Positions 7,455 through 13,658 of a DNA stretch of 13,658 nucleotides are shown one piece after another. A program made the position numbers and the translations under genes. The first letter of the stretch is position 1; each line of letters starts with the position of its first letter. The stretch is from Alphaproteobacteria bacterium (lineage in GTDB: Bacteria > Pseudomonadota > Alphaproteobacteria > SHNJ01): assembly GCA_947456345.1 (NCBI GenBank), contig CANGQU010000001.1:1-13658 (forward strand). Direction: 5' to 3'. The notes below the pieces were generated by a model. The model searched no databases and was not told the origin of the DNA. It saw only the letters and a program-made list of their open reading frames with translations.

Positions 7455-8506
7455 TGGCGCATTTCATATTTGCCGACGATGGTTTTCCGTTCACCGGCCA
7501 TAGCTTGCGCGAAGGGCCGCTTGGCGGCGCGGAATCGGCTTTTGTACAAATGGCCGAGGCTTTGGCTGCACAGGGCCATCGCGTTACCGTTTATAACAAT
7601 ACACCGGTTGCGGTGGACGCTTTTGGTGTTGCCTGGCGCAACCGTGCCGGTCCATGGGCGCAAGATGGCGATGTGTACGTCGCCAATCGCAGCGCGTATT
7701 TGTTGGGCAAACTGCCCACCGTAAGACGGCGCATTTTTTGGATCCACAACCCCGCCAATTATTTGTTGAAATGGCGCTATGCCTGGCGCCTGGCATGGTA
7801 TCGGCCATGCATCGTCTTTTCAGGCGCGTATCATGCCGCAACTTATCCGGCATGGGCACCGCCATGGGGCGGTAAAACCACGCGGGCGATTGTGCCCTAT
7901 GGTATCGGCGAGGTCTTTTTACATTCTGCGTCGCATGAACTCGCGCCTCCGCCAAAAGTTATTTTTACTTCCAATCCGATGCGCGGCTTGGATTGGTTGT
8001 TAAAGCTTTGGATGGAATCGATCCGTCCACAAGTGCCTAATGCCGAGCTGCACGTGTTTTCAGGCGTCTCTACCTATCAAGCGGGCGGTACGGCGCTGGG
8101 GCAGAAAATGGGCGCAGTGTTAAAGCAAGCCCAAGAGCTGTCAGGGCAGGGCGTAGTGCTACGCAAGCCAGTGGCAAAATCCGAATTGATCCAAGAATTA
8201 CGCAGCGCGCGCACGATGTTGTATCGCGGCGATGTGGGTGAAACTTTTTGCCTGGCATTGGGTGAAGCCCAGGCAATGGGGGTGCCGGTCGTAGTCCAGC
8301 CTATCGGCAATGTGGCAGAACGGGTCATTGATGGCGTCACCGGCTATGTTGCGGACGATGACAAAAGTTTTGTCGAGAAATCTGTGCGTGTGCTCAAAGA
8401 CGACGCGCTGTGGTTGGATATGCATCGCGCCGCCCTTGCCCGCCAAGGTGTCTGGGATTGGCCCAAGGCGGCACGCGCTTTTGCCGACCTAGCATTAAGC
8501 CATTAA
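7454..8506 (+). CDS. Glycosyltransferase family 4 (GT-B fold)
   Basis: This is a 350-residue retaining-type glycosyltransferase. The N-terminal half shows a glycine-rich acceptor loop, GPLGGAESAFVQMAEALAAQGHRVTVY, as in many GT4 enzymes. The C-terminal nucleotide-sugar half has FTSNPMRGLDWLLKLW, ELHVFSG and the E-x7-E motif GETFCLALGEAQAMGVPVV, with Glu263 and Glu271. The start ATG shares one base with the stop of the GT2 gene (TAATG), so the three genes 5704-8506 form a coupled operon. No signal peptide or membrane helix is evident. It acts in the cytoplasm, probably on the same lipid-linked surface glycan as its neighbours. Substrate specificity cannot be told from the sequence. Confidence 0.85.
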   Translation: MAHFIFADDGFPFTGHSLREGPLGGAESAFVQMAEALAAQGHRVTVYNNTPVAVDAFGVAWRNRAGPWAQDGDVYVANRSAYLLGKLPTVRRRIFWIHNPANYLLKWRYAWRLAWYRPCIVFSGAYHAATYPAWAPPWGGKTTRAIVPYGIGEVFLHSASHELAPPPKVIFTSNPMRGLDWLLKLWMESIRPQVPNAELHVFSGVSTYQAGGTALGQKMGAVLKQAQELSGQGVVLRKPVAKSELIQELRSARTMLYRGDVGETFCLALGEAQAMGVPVVVQPIGNVAERVIDGVTGYVADDDKSFVEKSVRVLKDDALWLDMHRAALARQGVWDWPKAARAFADLALSH

Positions 8507-8511
8507 AAACA

Positions 8512-8540
8512 TTGTATTTTATCCGATTTTTAGCTATGCT
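8512..8540 (+). promoter_or_regulatory. Possible promoter for the second GT4 gene, with small dyad
   Basis: TTGTAT (8512-8517) and TATGCT (8535-8540) are 17 bases apart, in the 95-base gap after the GT operon. A 6-base inverted repeat, CTATGC-N7-GCATAG (8534-8552), overlaps the -10 element and the expected start of transcription. The hexamers are only moderately close to consensus, and the dyad arms are short enough to be chance. Confidence 0.35.
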
Positions 8541-8591
8541 TTGGCGGCATAGAAAAATAATTGCCATACGCTAAATAGAAATAAAGCAATC

Positions 8592-8599
8592 AGGGGGAG
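8592..8599 (+). promoter_or_regulatory. Strong ribosome binding site
   Basis: AGGGGGAG lies just upstream of the ATG at 8602. It fixes the start of the second GT4 gene and shows that, unlike the genes before it, this one does not rely on coupling to an upstream stop codon. Confidence 0.75.
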
Positions 8600-8601
8600 C
8601 A

Positions 8602-9678
8602 ATGCGCGTTTTACAGGTCATCGCAGGGGCGGAGCACGGCGGCGCCGAAACATTTTTTGGCGATTTTGCGTTGGCGATGCATGCGCGCGCAGGTGAATTG
8701 CCGGCGATCCAGCAAAAAGCCGTATTGCGCCCTTATGCCGAAAGGTTGGAGCGTTTGGTCGAGGCGGGAATTTCCATCAACGCGTTATCATTCGGCAGTT
8801 GGCTGGATTTCCGCACTAAACACGAATTACAGCAAATTATCCAAGATTTTCGCCCGCAAATCGTACAAACTTGGATGAACCGGGCCACCAAATTCATGCC
8901 GCCACGATCGGCTACCAAACAGCCTTATGTGCATATCGGTTGGCTGGGCGGGTATTATGATTTAAAATACTACCAAGCTTGCGACCATGTCGTGGTGCTG
9001 ACCCAGGATATGTATGAACACGCGCTGCGCAGCAATTGGCCGAAAGAGCGCTTGCATATCGTGCCGCCTTTTGCGCCCGATCGCCCGGCCGCTGCCATTA
9101 ACCGCGCCGAATTCGATACCCCTGATGATGCGCCGTTGTTGCTTACGCTCGGCCGTTTGCACGTAAAAAAAGCGCACGATATTTTGATTCGCGCCATGGC
9201 CGATGTTCCGAACGCGTATTTATGGATCGCGGGGGAGGGGGAGTTGCGCAAGCAATTAACCAAACTGGTTGAACAGCTGGGGCTGGCCGAGCGGGTTAAA
9301 TTCCTGGGCTGGCGGCAAGACCGCGAAGCGCTGTTGCAAACGGCGGATTTATGTGTCTTTCCATCACGCTATGAACCGTTTGGCGTGGTTACGCTCGAAG
9401 CTTGGGCCCAAGGTTGTCCTTTGATCGTCGCCGCCTCGCAGGGCCCAAAATCGGTTGTAACCAACGGGCATGACGGGCTGGTTGTACCCGTGGATGATGT
9501 GGCGGCCTTGGTTGATGCGATCCGCAATGTCCTCAGCGATACGCAATTGGCGCGGCGCTTGGTGGTGAATGGCCGCAATACGTATGATCGCCAGTATAGC
9601 CAAGAAGCAGTTGTCAAAACCTATCTGGAATTGTATCAAAGGCTAGCTAGCATGGGTAGTTTTTCCCAAGCGGCGTAA
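8602..9678 (+). CDS. Glycosyltransferase family 4 (GT-B fold), second copy type
   Basis: This is a 358-residue GT4 enzyme. It starts with MRVLQVIAGAEHGGAETFFGDFALAM, the typical first strand and glycine loop. The C-terminal domain shows LLTLGRLHVKKAHDILIRAM (Arg185 and Lys189/Lys190 in the donor-phosphate region), LWIAGEGELRKQL, RVKFLGWRQDREALL and the E-x7-E motif SRYEPFGVVTLEAWAQG, with Glu258 and Glu266. Length and domain order are normal. It is clearly different in sequence from the GT4 at 7454, so it is not a recent duplicate. It has its own ribosome binding site and perhaps its own promoter. Context suggests LPS core or another envelope glycan; donor and acceptor are unknown. Confidence 0.87.
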   Translation: MRVLQVIAGAEHGGAETFFGDFALAMHARAGELPAIQQKAVLRPYAERLERLVEAGISINALSFGSWLDFRTKHELQQIIQDFRPQIVQTWMNRATKFMPPRSATKQPYVHIGWLGGYYDLKYYQACDHVVVLTQDMYEHALRSNWPKERLHIVPPFAPDRPAAAINRAEFDTPDDAPLLLTLGRLHVKKAHDILIRAMADVPNAYLWIAGEGELRKQLTKLVEQLGLAERVKFLGWRQDREALLQTADLCVFPSRYEPFGVVTLEAWAQGCPLIVAASQGPKSVVTNGHDGLVVPVDDVAALVDAIRNVLSDTQLARRLVVNGRNTYDRQYSQEAVVKTYLELYQRLASMGSFSQAA

Positions 9679-9702
9679 ACCCCCACGTGTTTGATTGATC
9701 CC

Positions 9703-11028
9703 ATGGCACAATCTTTTGATCTTTTGCTTCGTGACGCTAGCATCGTTACCCCTGCTGGAATTGTGAAAACTGATTTGGGCGTAAGCGCTGGTAAAATCGC
9801 TGCCATCGGCGATTTGCGCGCTAACACTGCCCCTTCGATTATCGATGCCAGCCATTTGCATATTCTGCCCGGCGTGATCGACACCCAGGTGCATTTCCGC
9901 GAGCCTGGCTTGACCCACAAAGAAGATTTGGCCAGTGGCACCAAGTCCGCCATCTTGGGTGGCGTGACAACGATTTTTGAGATGCCGAATACTGTGCCGC
10001 TGACTTTGACAGCGGAATTGCTGCAAGACAAATTGGACCGTTGCGTCGATCGGGCATTTAGCAACTATGCGTTTTTTATCGGCGGCAGCAAGGAAAACGC
10101 CGAGCAATTGCCGCAACTGGAATTGTTGCCCGGCTGTCCGGGGGTGAAGATTTTTATGGGCTCGTCGACCGGATCGCTGTTGGTCGAGGATGACGCAGTG
10201 TTGTTACAAATTTTAAAGAACGGCAAAAAACGTGTCGCCGTCCATGCCGAGGACGAGCCGCGTTTACGCGAACGCCGCGCTTTGGCCGAAACAGCCGCCC
10301 ATCCCCGCGCGCACCCAGTTTGGCGGGATGAAGAAACGGCGTTACGCGCGACTACCCGCTTGTTAGCCGCAGCGCGCGCCGCCAATAACCGGCCGGTGCA
10401 TGTGTTGCATGTGACGACAGCCCAAGAAATGGCGCTGTTGGCACAAAATCGCGATATTGCTACGGTCGAGGTTACACCGCAGCATCTTACCCTTACGGCG
10501 CCGGAATGTTACGAGCGTCTGGGCGCTTACGCGCAAATGAATCCGCCTATTCGCGATGCCGCACACCAAGCGGCGTTATGGCAGGCTTTGCAAAATGGTG
10601 TGGTCGATATGATCGGTAGCGATCATGCTCCGCACACGCATGAAGAAAAGCACCACGCCTATCCTGCTACCCATAGCGGCATGCCGGGGGTGCAAACCAC
10701 CTTGCCATTGATGCTGAACCATGTTGCGGCAGGCAGGCTCACCTTGACAAAAATGGTTGATTTACTGGCGCATAACCCGGCGCGCATATATGGCATTATG
10801 AACAAAGGCAGCATCGCCGTTGGCATGGATGCCGATTTGGTGTTGGTTGATATGCAACGCCGGGAAACAATCCAGTCTAAAAACATGGCCTATAAATGCG
10901 GCTGGACCCCATTTGACGGCATGGCTGTCACTGGCTGGCCGGTGGCAACCATATTGGGCGGACAAATCGTCATGCAAGAAGGTGAAGTTACCGCCCCCCC
11001 CAGCGGTAAAATGGTTCAGTTTGGTTAA
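9703..11028 (+). CDS. pyrC: Dihydroorotase-family amidohydrolase with Gln in the HxH metal motif
   Basis: Dihydroorotase closes N-carbamoyl-aspartate to dihydroorotate in pyrimidine synthesis. This 441-residue protein has the long class I layout: a small beta domain, a TIM barrel, then the closing beta strands (IAVGMDADLVLVD). Metal-site residues are the carboxylated-Lys candidate Lys149 (GVKIFMGSS), His181 (VAVHAEDE), His236 (VHVLHVTT) and Asp307 (GSDHAPHTHEEK). The first metal motif reads DTQVHFREPG, with Gln62 where most family members have His; His64 is kept. The start is the ATG at 9703; the TTG at 9691 would add four unneeded residues. No clear Shine-Dalgarno sequence is seen, and the gap from the GT4 gene is 24 bases, so readthrough is likely. 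It could be an active dihydroorotase, a partner-type homologue, or a related cyclic amidohydrolase. The family is secure, the exact reaction less so. Confidence 0.78.
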   Translation: MAQSFDLLLRDASIVTPAGIVKTDLGVSAGKIAAIGDLRANTAPSIIDASHLHILPGVIDTQVHFREPGLTHKEDLASGTKSAILGGVTTIFEMPNTVPLTLTAELLQDKLDRCVDRAFSNYAFFIGGSKENAEQLPQLELLPGCPGVKIFMGSSTGSLLVEDDAVLLQILKNGKKRVAVHAEDEPRLRERRALAETAAHPRAHPVWRDEETALRATTRLLAAARAANNRPVHVLHVTTAQEMALLAQNRDIATVEVTPQHLTLTAPECYERLGAYAQMNPPIRDAAHQAALWQALQNGVVDMIGSDHAPHTHEEKHHAYPATHSGMPGVQTTLPLMLNHVAAGRLTLTKMVDLLAHNPARIYGIMNKGSIAVGMDADLVLVDMQRRETIQSKNMAYKCGWTPFDGMAVTGWPVATILGGQIVMQEGEVTAPPSGKMVQFG

Positions 11029-11078
11029 TTAAATTGCGAGTGTTCGGCATTTTATCGATGTTTTATGCCCTGCTTGCA

Positions 11079-11097
11079 AAATTAACTTGAAATTAAC
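11079..11097 (+). promoter_or_regulatory. CtrA-type binding box (TTAA-N7-TTAAC)
   Basis: AAATTAAC occurs twice (11079-11086 and 11090-11097) with an 11-base period, giving TTAA (11082-11085), seven bases, then TTAAC (11093-11097). This is an exact match to the consensus known for CtrA, the cell-cycle response regulator of alphaproteobacteria. The site covers the -35 hexamer of the promoter below it, as at many CtrA-controlled promoters. An OmpR/PhoB-type regulator with 11-base direct repeats is the alternative. Confidence 0.6.
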
Positions 11098-11115
11098 CAC
11101 TGTTTCTGATATAGA
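11087..11115 (+). promoter_or_regulatory. Promoter of the small-ORF / membrane-protein unit
   Basis: TTGAAA (11087-11092) and TATAGA (11110-11115) are separated by exactly 17 bases, and the surrounding DNA is AT-rich. Transcription should start near 11122-11123. It is the only good promoter between the dihydroorotase gene and the small membrane-protein gene, and it overlaps the CtrA-type box. Confidence 0.65.
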
Positions 11116-11122
11116 TATAAAT

Positions 11123-11143
11123 ATGAGGCCAAAAAGGCTTCGT
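11123..11143 (+). other. Leader hairpin 1
   Basis: ATGAGGCC (11123-11130) can pair with GGCTTCGT (11136-11143) around an AAAAA loop, giving eight pairs of which two are G-U. It would sequester the ATG of the putative 27-residue ORF. Confidence 0.4.
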
Positions 11144-11206
11144 TTCATCTGCAGGCGGCGGTTGAACAGGGAAATTAAGGCCCCAAAGGGGCTGCCAAGA
11201 AAGTAG
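11123..11206 (+). CDS. Putative 27-residue basic leader ORF (leaderless)
   Basis: An ATG lies at the predicted transcription start and opens a 27-codon frame that fills the whole leader of the next gene. The peptide begins MRPKRLRF and ends GLPRK, with 8 Arg and 4 Lys against a single Glu. Its TAG stop (11204-11206) overlaps the Shine-Dalgarno AGGAAG (11205-11210) of the gene at 11213, so ribosomes finishing here would be placed to restart there. It could be a regulatory leader peptide, a small functional basic protein, or a chance frame in a structured untranslated leader. I recognise no family. Confidence 0.4.
   Translation: MRPKRLRFICRRRLNREIKAPKGLPRK
11179..11193 (+). other. Leader hairpin 2
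   Basis: GGCCCC, AAA and GGGGCT form a compact 6-pair stem (one G-U) ending 11 bases before the Shine-Dalgarno sequence of the gene at 11213. No U-run follows, so it is not an intrinsic terminator. It may affect initiation at the downstream start or transcript stability. Confidence 0.5.
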
Positions 11207-11212
11207 GAAGTC

Positions 11213-11515
11213 ATGGAACAGCAAGCAAACAGCAAATTGTTGCAACAATGGCTGCAAGTTCGCCCCATTATGTGGACCAGCATTATGGCAAGCTTGTTCA
11301 TGCTGGGCGGCATTGCCACAAATTTATATTTGCTGCAAGAATTTGTCCCATCCGCTTTGGTTGCGATGGTTTCGGTTTTGGGCGGCATCGCGCTTTACGC
11401 CTTAGATGCCAAGGCAGTTTCTACCTTGAAGAACCAGGTTGAGACCACAGATTATTTCACAACCATTCCCGCGCAAGCGAATGACTCCAATACCAGCGGC
11501 CGCAAAGCCGCCTAG
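11213..11515 (+). CDS. Small two-helix membrane protein of unknown function
   Basis: This is a 100-residue protein that I do not recognise. A polar N-terminus of about 18 residues is followed by a first hydrophobic segment (about 19-41, from IMWTSIMASLFM to NLYLL), a very short turn (QEFVP), and a second segment (about 47-63, SALVAMVSVLGGIALYAL). A polar C-terminal tail follows (DSNTSGRKAA at the end). This predicts a helical hairpin in the inner membrane, with both ends on the same side. The ATG at 11213 follows AGGAAG closely. The gene stands in its own transcription unit, driven by the promoter at 11087 with its CtrA-type box and closed by the terminator at 11534-11569. If CtrA control is right, a role in cell-cycle-linked envelope functions would be a guess only. 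Confidence 0.75.
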   Translation: MEQQANSKLLQQWLQVRPIMWTSIMASLFMLGGIATNLYLLQEFVPSALVAMVSVLGGIALYALDAKAVSTLKNQVETTDYFTTIPAQANDSNTSGRKAA

Positions 11516-11533
11516 GAATACAAAGCGTATCGC

Positions 11534-11569
11534 AAAAAAAACCGCACCCGGCAAAAGGTGCGGTTTTTT
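11534..11569. terminator. Bidirectional intrinsic terminator
   Basis: ACCGCACC (11541-11548) pairs with GGTGCGGT (11557-11564) around an 8-base loop. An A-run lies on the left and a T-run (TTTTTT) on the right, so it works for the small membrane-protein gene on the plus strand and for uvrB on the minus strand. Confidence 0.9.
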
Positions 11570-11584
11570 ATTTGCTGCCAGCTG

Positions 11585-13657
11585 CTAGCGGCGGGCTTTT
11601 TTCTGCTGTTTGGGTTGGAATTGTGTACCTTTGGGCGCGCCTGGAATTTCCAAGGCCCCTGTTTCCAGGCGTTTGATTTGATCGCGCAAACTGGCGGCGG
11701 TTTCGAACTCCAACTCTTCGGCGGCCTTTAGCATGCGTTGTTTTAACTCGCTCAGATAGGCGTCCAGTTTCTTGCCGACCAGATGGGTATTCGCATCGTC
11801 GCCCGTATCGATGTCGGCATGATCGCCTTTTTCATAAACGCTTTGTAGGATGTTGCCAATGTTTTTGCGAATCGATTCCGGCGTGATGTTGTTGGCGGCA
11901 TTATAGATCAATTGCTTTTCCCGGCGTCGCCCAGTTTCATCCAAAGCCGCCTGCATCGAATTGGTGATACGGTCGGCGTACAATATCGCTTCGCCATCGA
12001 TGTTGCGGGCAGCGCGACCAATAGTTTGAATCAACGAGGTGCGCGAGCGCAAATAGCCTTCTTTGTCCGCATCCAAAATCGCCACCAGCCCACATTCGGG
12101 TATATCCAGCCCTTCGCGCAAAAGATTGATGCCGATCAGCACATCGAACACGCCCAGGCGCAGATCGCGCAGAATCTCGATTCGTTCCAATGTTTCGATA
12201 TCGCTATGCATGTAACGTACGCGTAACCCCGCTTCGAGTAGGTATTCGCACAAACTCTCGGCCATTTTTTTGGTCAAGGTCGTAACCAGTGCGCGTTGGC
12301 CGCGTGCGGCTACTGTTTTGCATTCATTGATTAAATCGTCGATTTGATAACGGGTTGGACGGATTTCGCATGGCGGATCGACCAGGCCCGTGGGGCGAAC
12401 CACTTGCTCGGCAAAGACGCCGCCCGTCCGTGCCAATTCCATGGGACCCGGCGTAGCGGACACATAAATGGTCTGTGGGCGCATTTCATCCCACTCCTCG
12501 AATTTCAAGGGCCGGTTGTCCAGGCAAGACGGCAAGCGGAACCCATAATCCGCCAGGGTTTTTTTGCGCGAATAATCGCCCTTATACATCCCTTGGAGCT
12601 GGGGCAGGGTGACGTGGCTTTCGTCGACTATCAACAAAGCATCCTTGGATAAATATTCAAACAAAGTCGGCGGTGCTTGGCCAGCAAGGCGTCCGGATAA
12701 ATAACGCGAATAATTTTCAATTCCAGCGCAAGTGCCGGCGGTTTCCATCATCTCGAGATCGAAAATAGTTCGTTGTTCTAAACGCTGCGCTTCTAAAAGT
12801 TTGTTTTCGGCGCGTAGTTGCGCCAGCCGCTCCGCCAATTCAATACGGATTTGCTTGATCGCCTGTAAAATTGTGGGGCGCGGTGTCACGTAATGCGAAT
12901 TAGCGAAGATGTAAATTTCCTCCAATTGCCCCATTTTCTCACCGGTCAGGGAATCGAATTCGTGAATCGATTCGATTTCGTCGCCGAAAAAACCGATCCG
13001 CCAAGCACGGTCTTCGTAGTGGGCTGGAAAAACATCGACCTGATCGCCGCGCACACGGAAATTGCCGCGCACGAATTCAATATCATTGCGCTGATACTGC
13101 AATTCGACCAGTTGTTTAAGCAATTCTTGCCGCGATTTCCGAGTTTTGGTTTTGATCGGTACGATCATGCTGCTGTACGTTTCGATCGAACCGATGCCGT
13201 AAATACACGACACCGATGCGACGATGATCACATCCCGCCGCTCCAAAAGGCTGCGGGTTGCCGAGTGGCGCATGCGATCGATCTGTTCGTTGATCGTTGC
13301 CGTTTTTTCGATATAAGTATCGCTGCGTGGGACATACGCTTCGGGCTGGTAATAATCGTAGTATGATACGAAAAATTCGACCGCGTTATGCGGGAAAAAT
13401 TCTTTCATTTCACCGTAAAGCTGGGCCGCCAGGGTTTTGTTGGGTGCCAGCACCAGCGCGGGGCGTTGAAAATTTTGAATAGTATGTGCGATGGTAAAAG
13501 TTTTGCCCGAACCCGTAACGCCCAGCAGCACTTGGTCTTTTTGTCCTTCCCGCAGGCCAGCGGTTAATGTGCTGATTGCCAAAGGCTGATCACCAGCCGG
13601 TTTAAAATTGGAGACCAGCTTAAAATCCGCAGTGCCGCCGGCCGATAAATTCGACCT
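11585..13657 (-). CDS. uvrB: Excinuclease ABC subunit B (N-terminus beyond window edge)
   Basis: UvrB is the DNA-damage-verifying helicase-like subunit of nucleotide excision repair. It is loaded by UvrA and then recruits UvrC. 690 residues are visible. The frame stays open to the window end with the family opening [14 protein letters not shown], so the TTG at 13582 is internal and the true start lies outside. Numbering from the first visible residue, the features are Walker A GVTGSGKT (46-53), the beta-hairpin [10 protein letters not shown] (99-108) that grips DNA, the Walker B region DESHVT (345-350), SATPG (400-404), INLLREGLD (510-518), motif [10 protein letters not shown] (544-551) and the C-terminal UVR domain [20 protein letters not shown], which contacts UvrC. 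At least 11 residues precede the conserved FKLVSNF block, several more than in E. coli UvrB. A short basic tail (PKQQKKARR) ends the protein. The terminator at 11534-11569 follows the stop. Identity is certain. Confidence 0.98.
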   Translation of the reverse strand, partial: RSNLSAGGTADFKLVSNFKPAGDQPLAISTLTAGLREGQKDQVLLGVTGSGKTFTIAHTIQNFQRPALVLAPNKTLAAQLYGEMKEFFPHNAVEFFVSYYDYYQPEAYVPRSDTYIEKTATINEQIDRMRHSATRSLLERRDVIIVASVSCIYGIGSIETYSSMIVPIKTKTRKSRQELLKQLVELQYQRNDIEFVRGNFRVRGDQVDVFPAHYEDRAWRIGFFGDEIESIHEFDSLTGEKMGQLEEIYIFANSHYVTPRPTILQAIKQIRIELAERLAQLRAENKLLEAQRLEQRTIFDLEMMETAGTCAGIENYSRYLSGRLAGQAPPTLFEYLSKDALLIVDESHVTLPQLQGMYKGDYSRKKTLADYGFRLPSCLDNRPLKFEEWDEMRPQTIYVSATPGPMELARTGGVFAEQVVRPTGLVDPPCEIRPTRYQIDDLINECKTVAARGQRALVTTLTKKMAESLCEYLLEAGLRVRYMHSDIETLERIEILRDLRLGVFDVLIGINLLREGLDIPECGLVAILDADKEGYLRSRTSLIQTIGRAARNIDGEAILYADRITNSMQAALDETGRRREKQLIYNAANNITPESIRKNIGNILQSVYEKGDHADIDTGDDANTHLVGKKLDAYLSELKQRMLKAAEELEFETAASLRDQIKRLETGALEIPGAPKGTQFQPKQQKKARR

Positions 13658-13658
13658 A

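Noticed and set aside
9691..9702. TTG at 9691 as the start of the dihydroorotase gene
   Set aside because: The ATG at 9703 gives the standard N-terminus, and no ribosome binding site favours the TTG.
11046..11069. GGCAT...ATGCC inverted repeat after the dihydroorotase gene as a terminator
   Set aside because: The arms are only five bases around a long AT-rich loop, with no T-run after it. Termination of that gene remains unassigned.
11029..11388. Minus-strand open frame of 119 codons across the leader and small membrane gene
   Set aside because: The promoter, ribosome binding site and membrane-helix pattern all support the plus strand; there is no minus-strand promoter or Shine-Dalgarno support.
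12893..13366. Plus-strand open frame of 157 codons
   Set aside because: It is antisense to conserved uvrB motifs and has no ribosome binding site or family resemblance.
13580..13582. TTG at 13580-13582 (minus) as the uvrB start
   Set aside because: The frame continues upstream through the conserved [14 protein letters not shown] block to the window edge.
1..13658. Defence island, prophage, transposon or CRISPR content
   Set aside because: No repeats, integrase, transposase, nuclease-toxin or CRISPR-like unit is seen; all large genes belong to housekeeping or envelope families.

Overview
The window looks like an ordinary chromosomal stretch from an alphaproteobacterium of intermediate GC content. 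Four things point there: pyruvate phosphate dikinase directly follows glyS; the folate-binding YgfZ homologue, the dihydroorotase and UvrB are of proteobacterial type; the glycosyltransferases are of lipopolysaccharide-core type; and a perfect TTAA-N7-TTAAC (CtrA-type) box overlaps a promoter. I cannot place it to genus. I see no insertion sequence, prophage, CRISPR array, tRNA or rRNA, and no sign of recent horizontal transfer.

Layout: (1) 1-4710, plus strand: the C-terminal part of glyS (glycyl-tRNA synthetase beta chain, cut by the window edge), then ppdK, whose protein carries an unusual Lys/Arg-rich C-terminal tail. (2) 4707-5624, minus strand: a YgfZ-type folate-binding protein, whose stop codon overlaps the ppdK stop. 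(3) 5625-5703: a 79-bp divergent promoter region with an 18-bp dyad (7-bp arms). Both flanking genes have sigma70-like hexamers placed so that transcription would begin at the start codon, predicting leaderless mRNAs in both directions. (4) 5704-9678, plus strand: four glycosyltransferases. A GT9 (heptosyltransferase type), a GT2 (WaaE type) and a GT4 are tightly coupled with overlapping stop/start codons. A second GT4 follows after a 95-bp gap with its own strong ribosome binding site. Together they probably build part of the LPS core or another surface glycan. (5) 9703-11028: a dihydroorotase-family gene in which the first His of the HxH metal motif is Gln. (6) 11029-11515: a regulatory stretch and a two-helix membrane protein of 100 residues. 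The promoter (TTGAAA-N17-TATAGA) overlaps the CtrA-type box. The transcript would open directly with a 27-codon, strongly basic ORF whose stop codon lies in the Shine-Dalgarno sequence of the membrane-protein gene. (7) 11534-11569: a terminator usable in both directions. (8) 11585-13657, minus strand: uvrB, cut at its N-terminus by the window edge.

Most genes are housekeeping or envelope genes. The material most worth a second look is regulatory: the CtrA-type box with the coupled basic ORF and small membrane protein, and the symmetric leaderless divergent promoters around a dyad. Both are read from sequence only and have not been tested.
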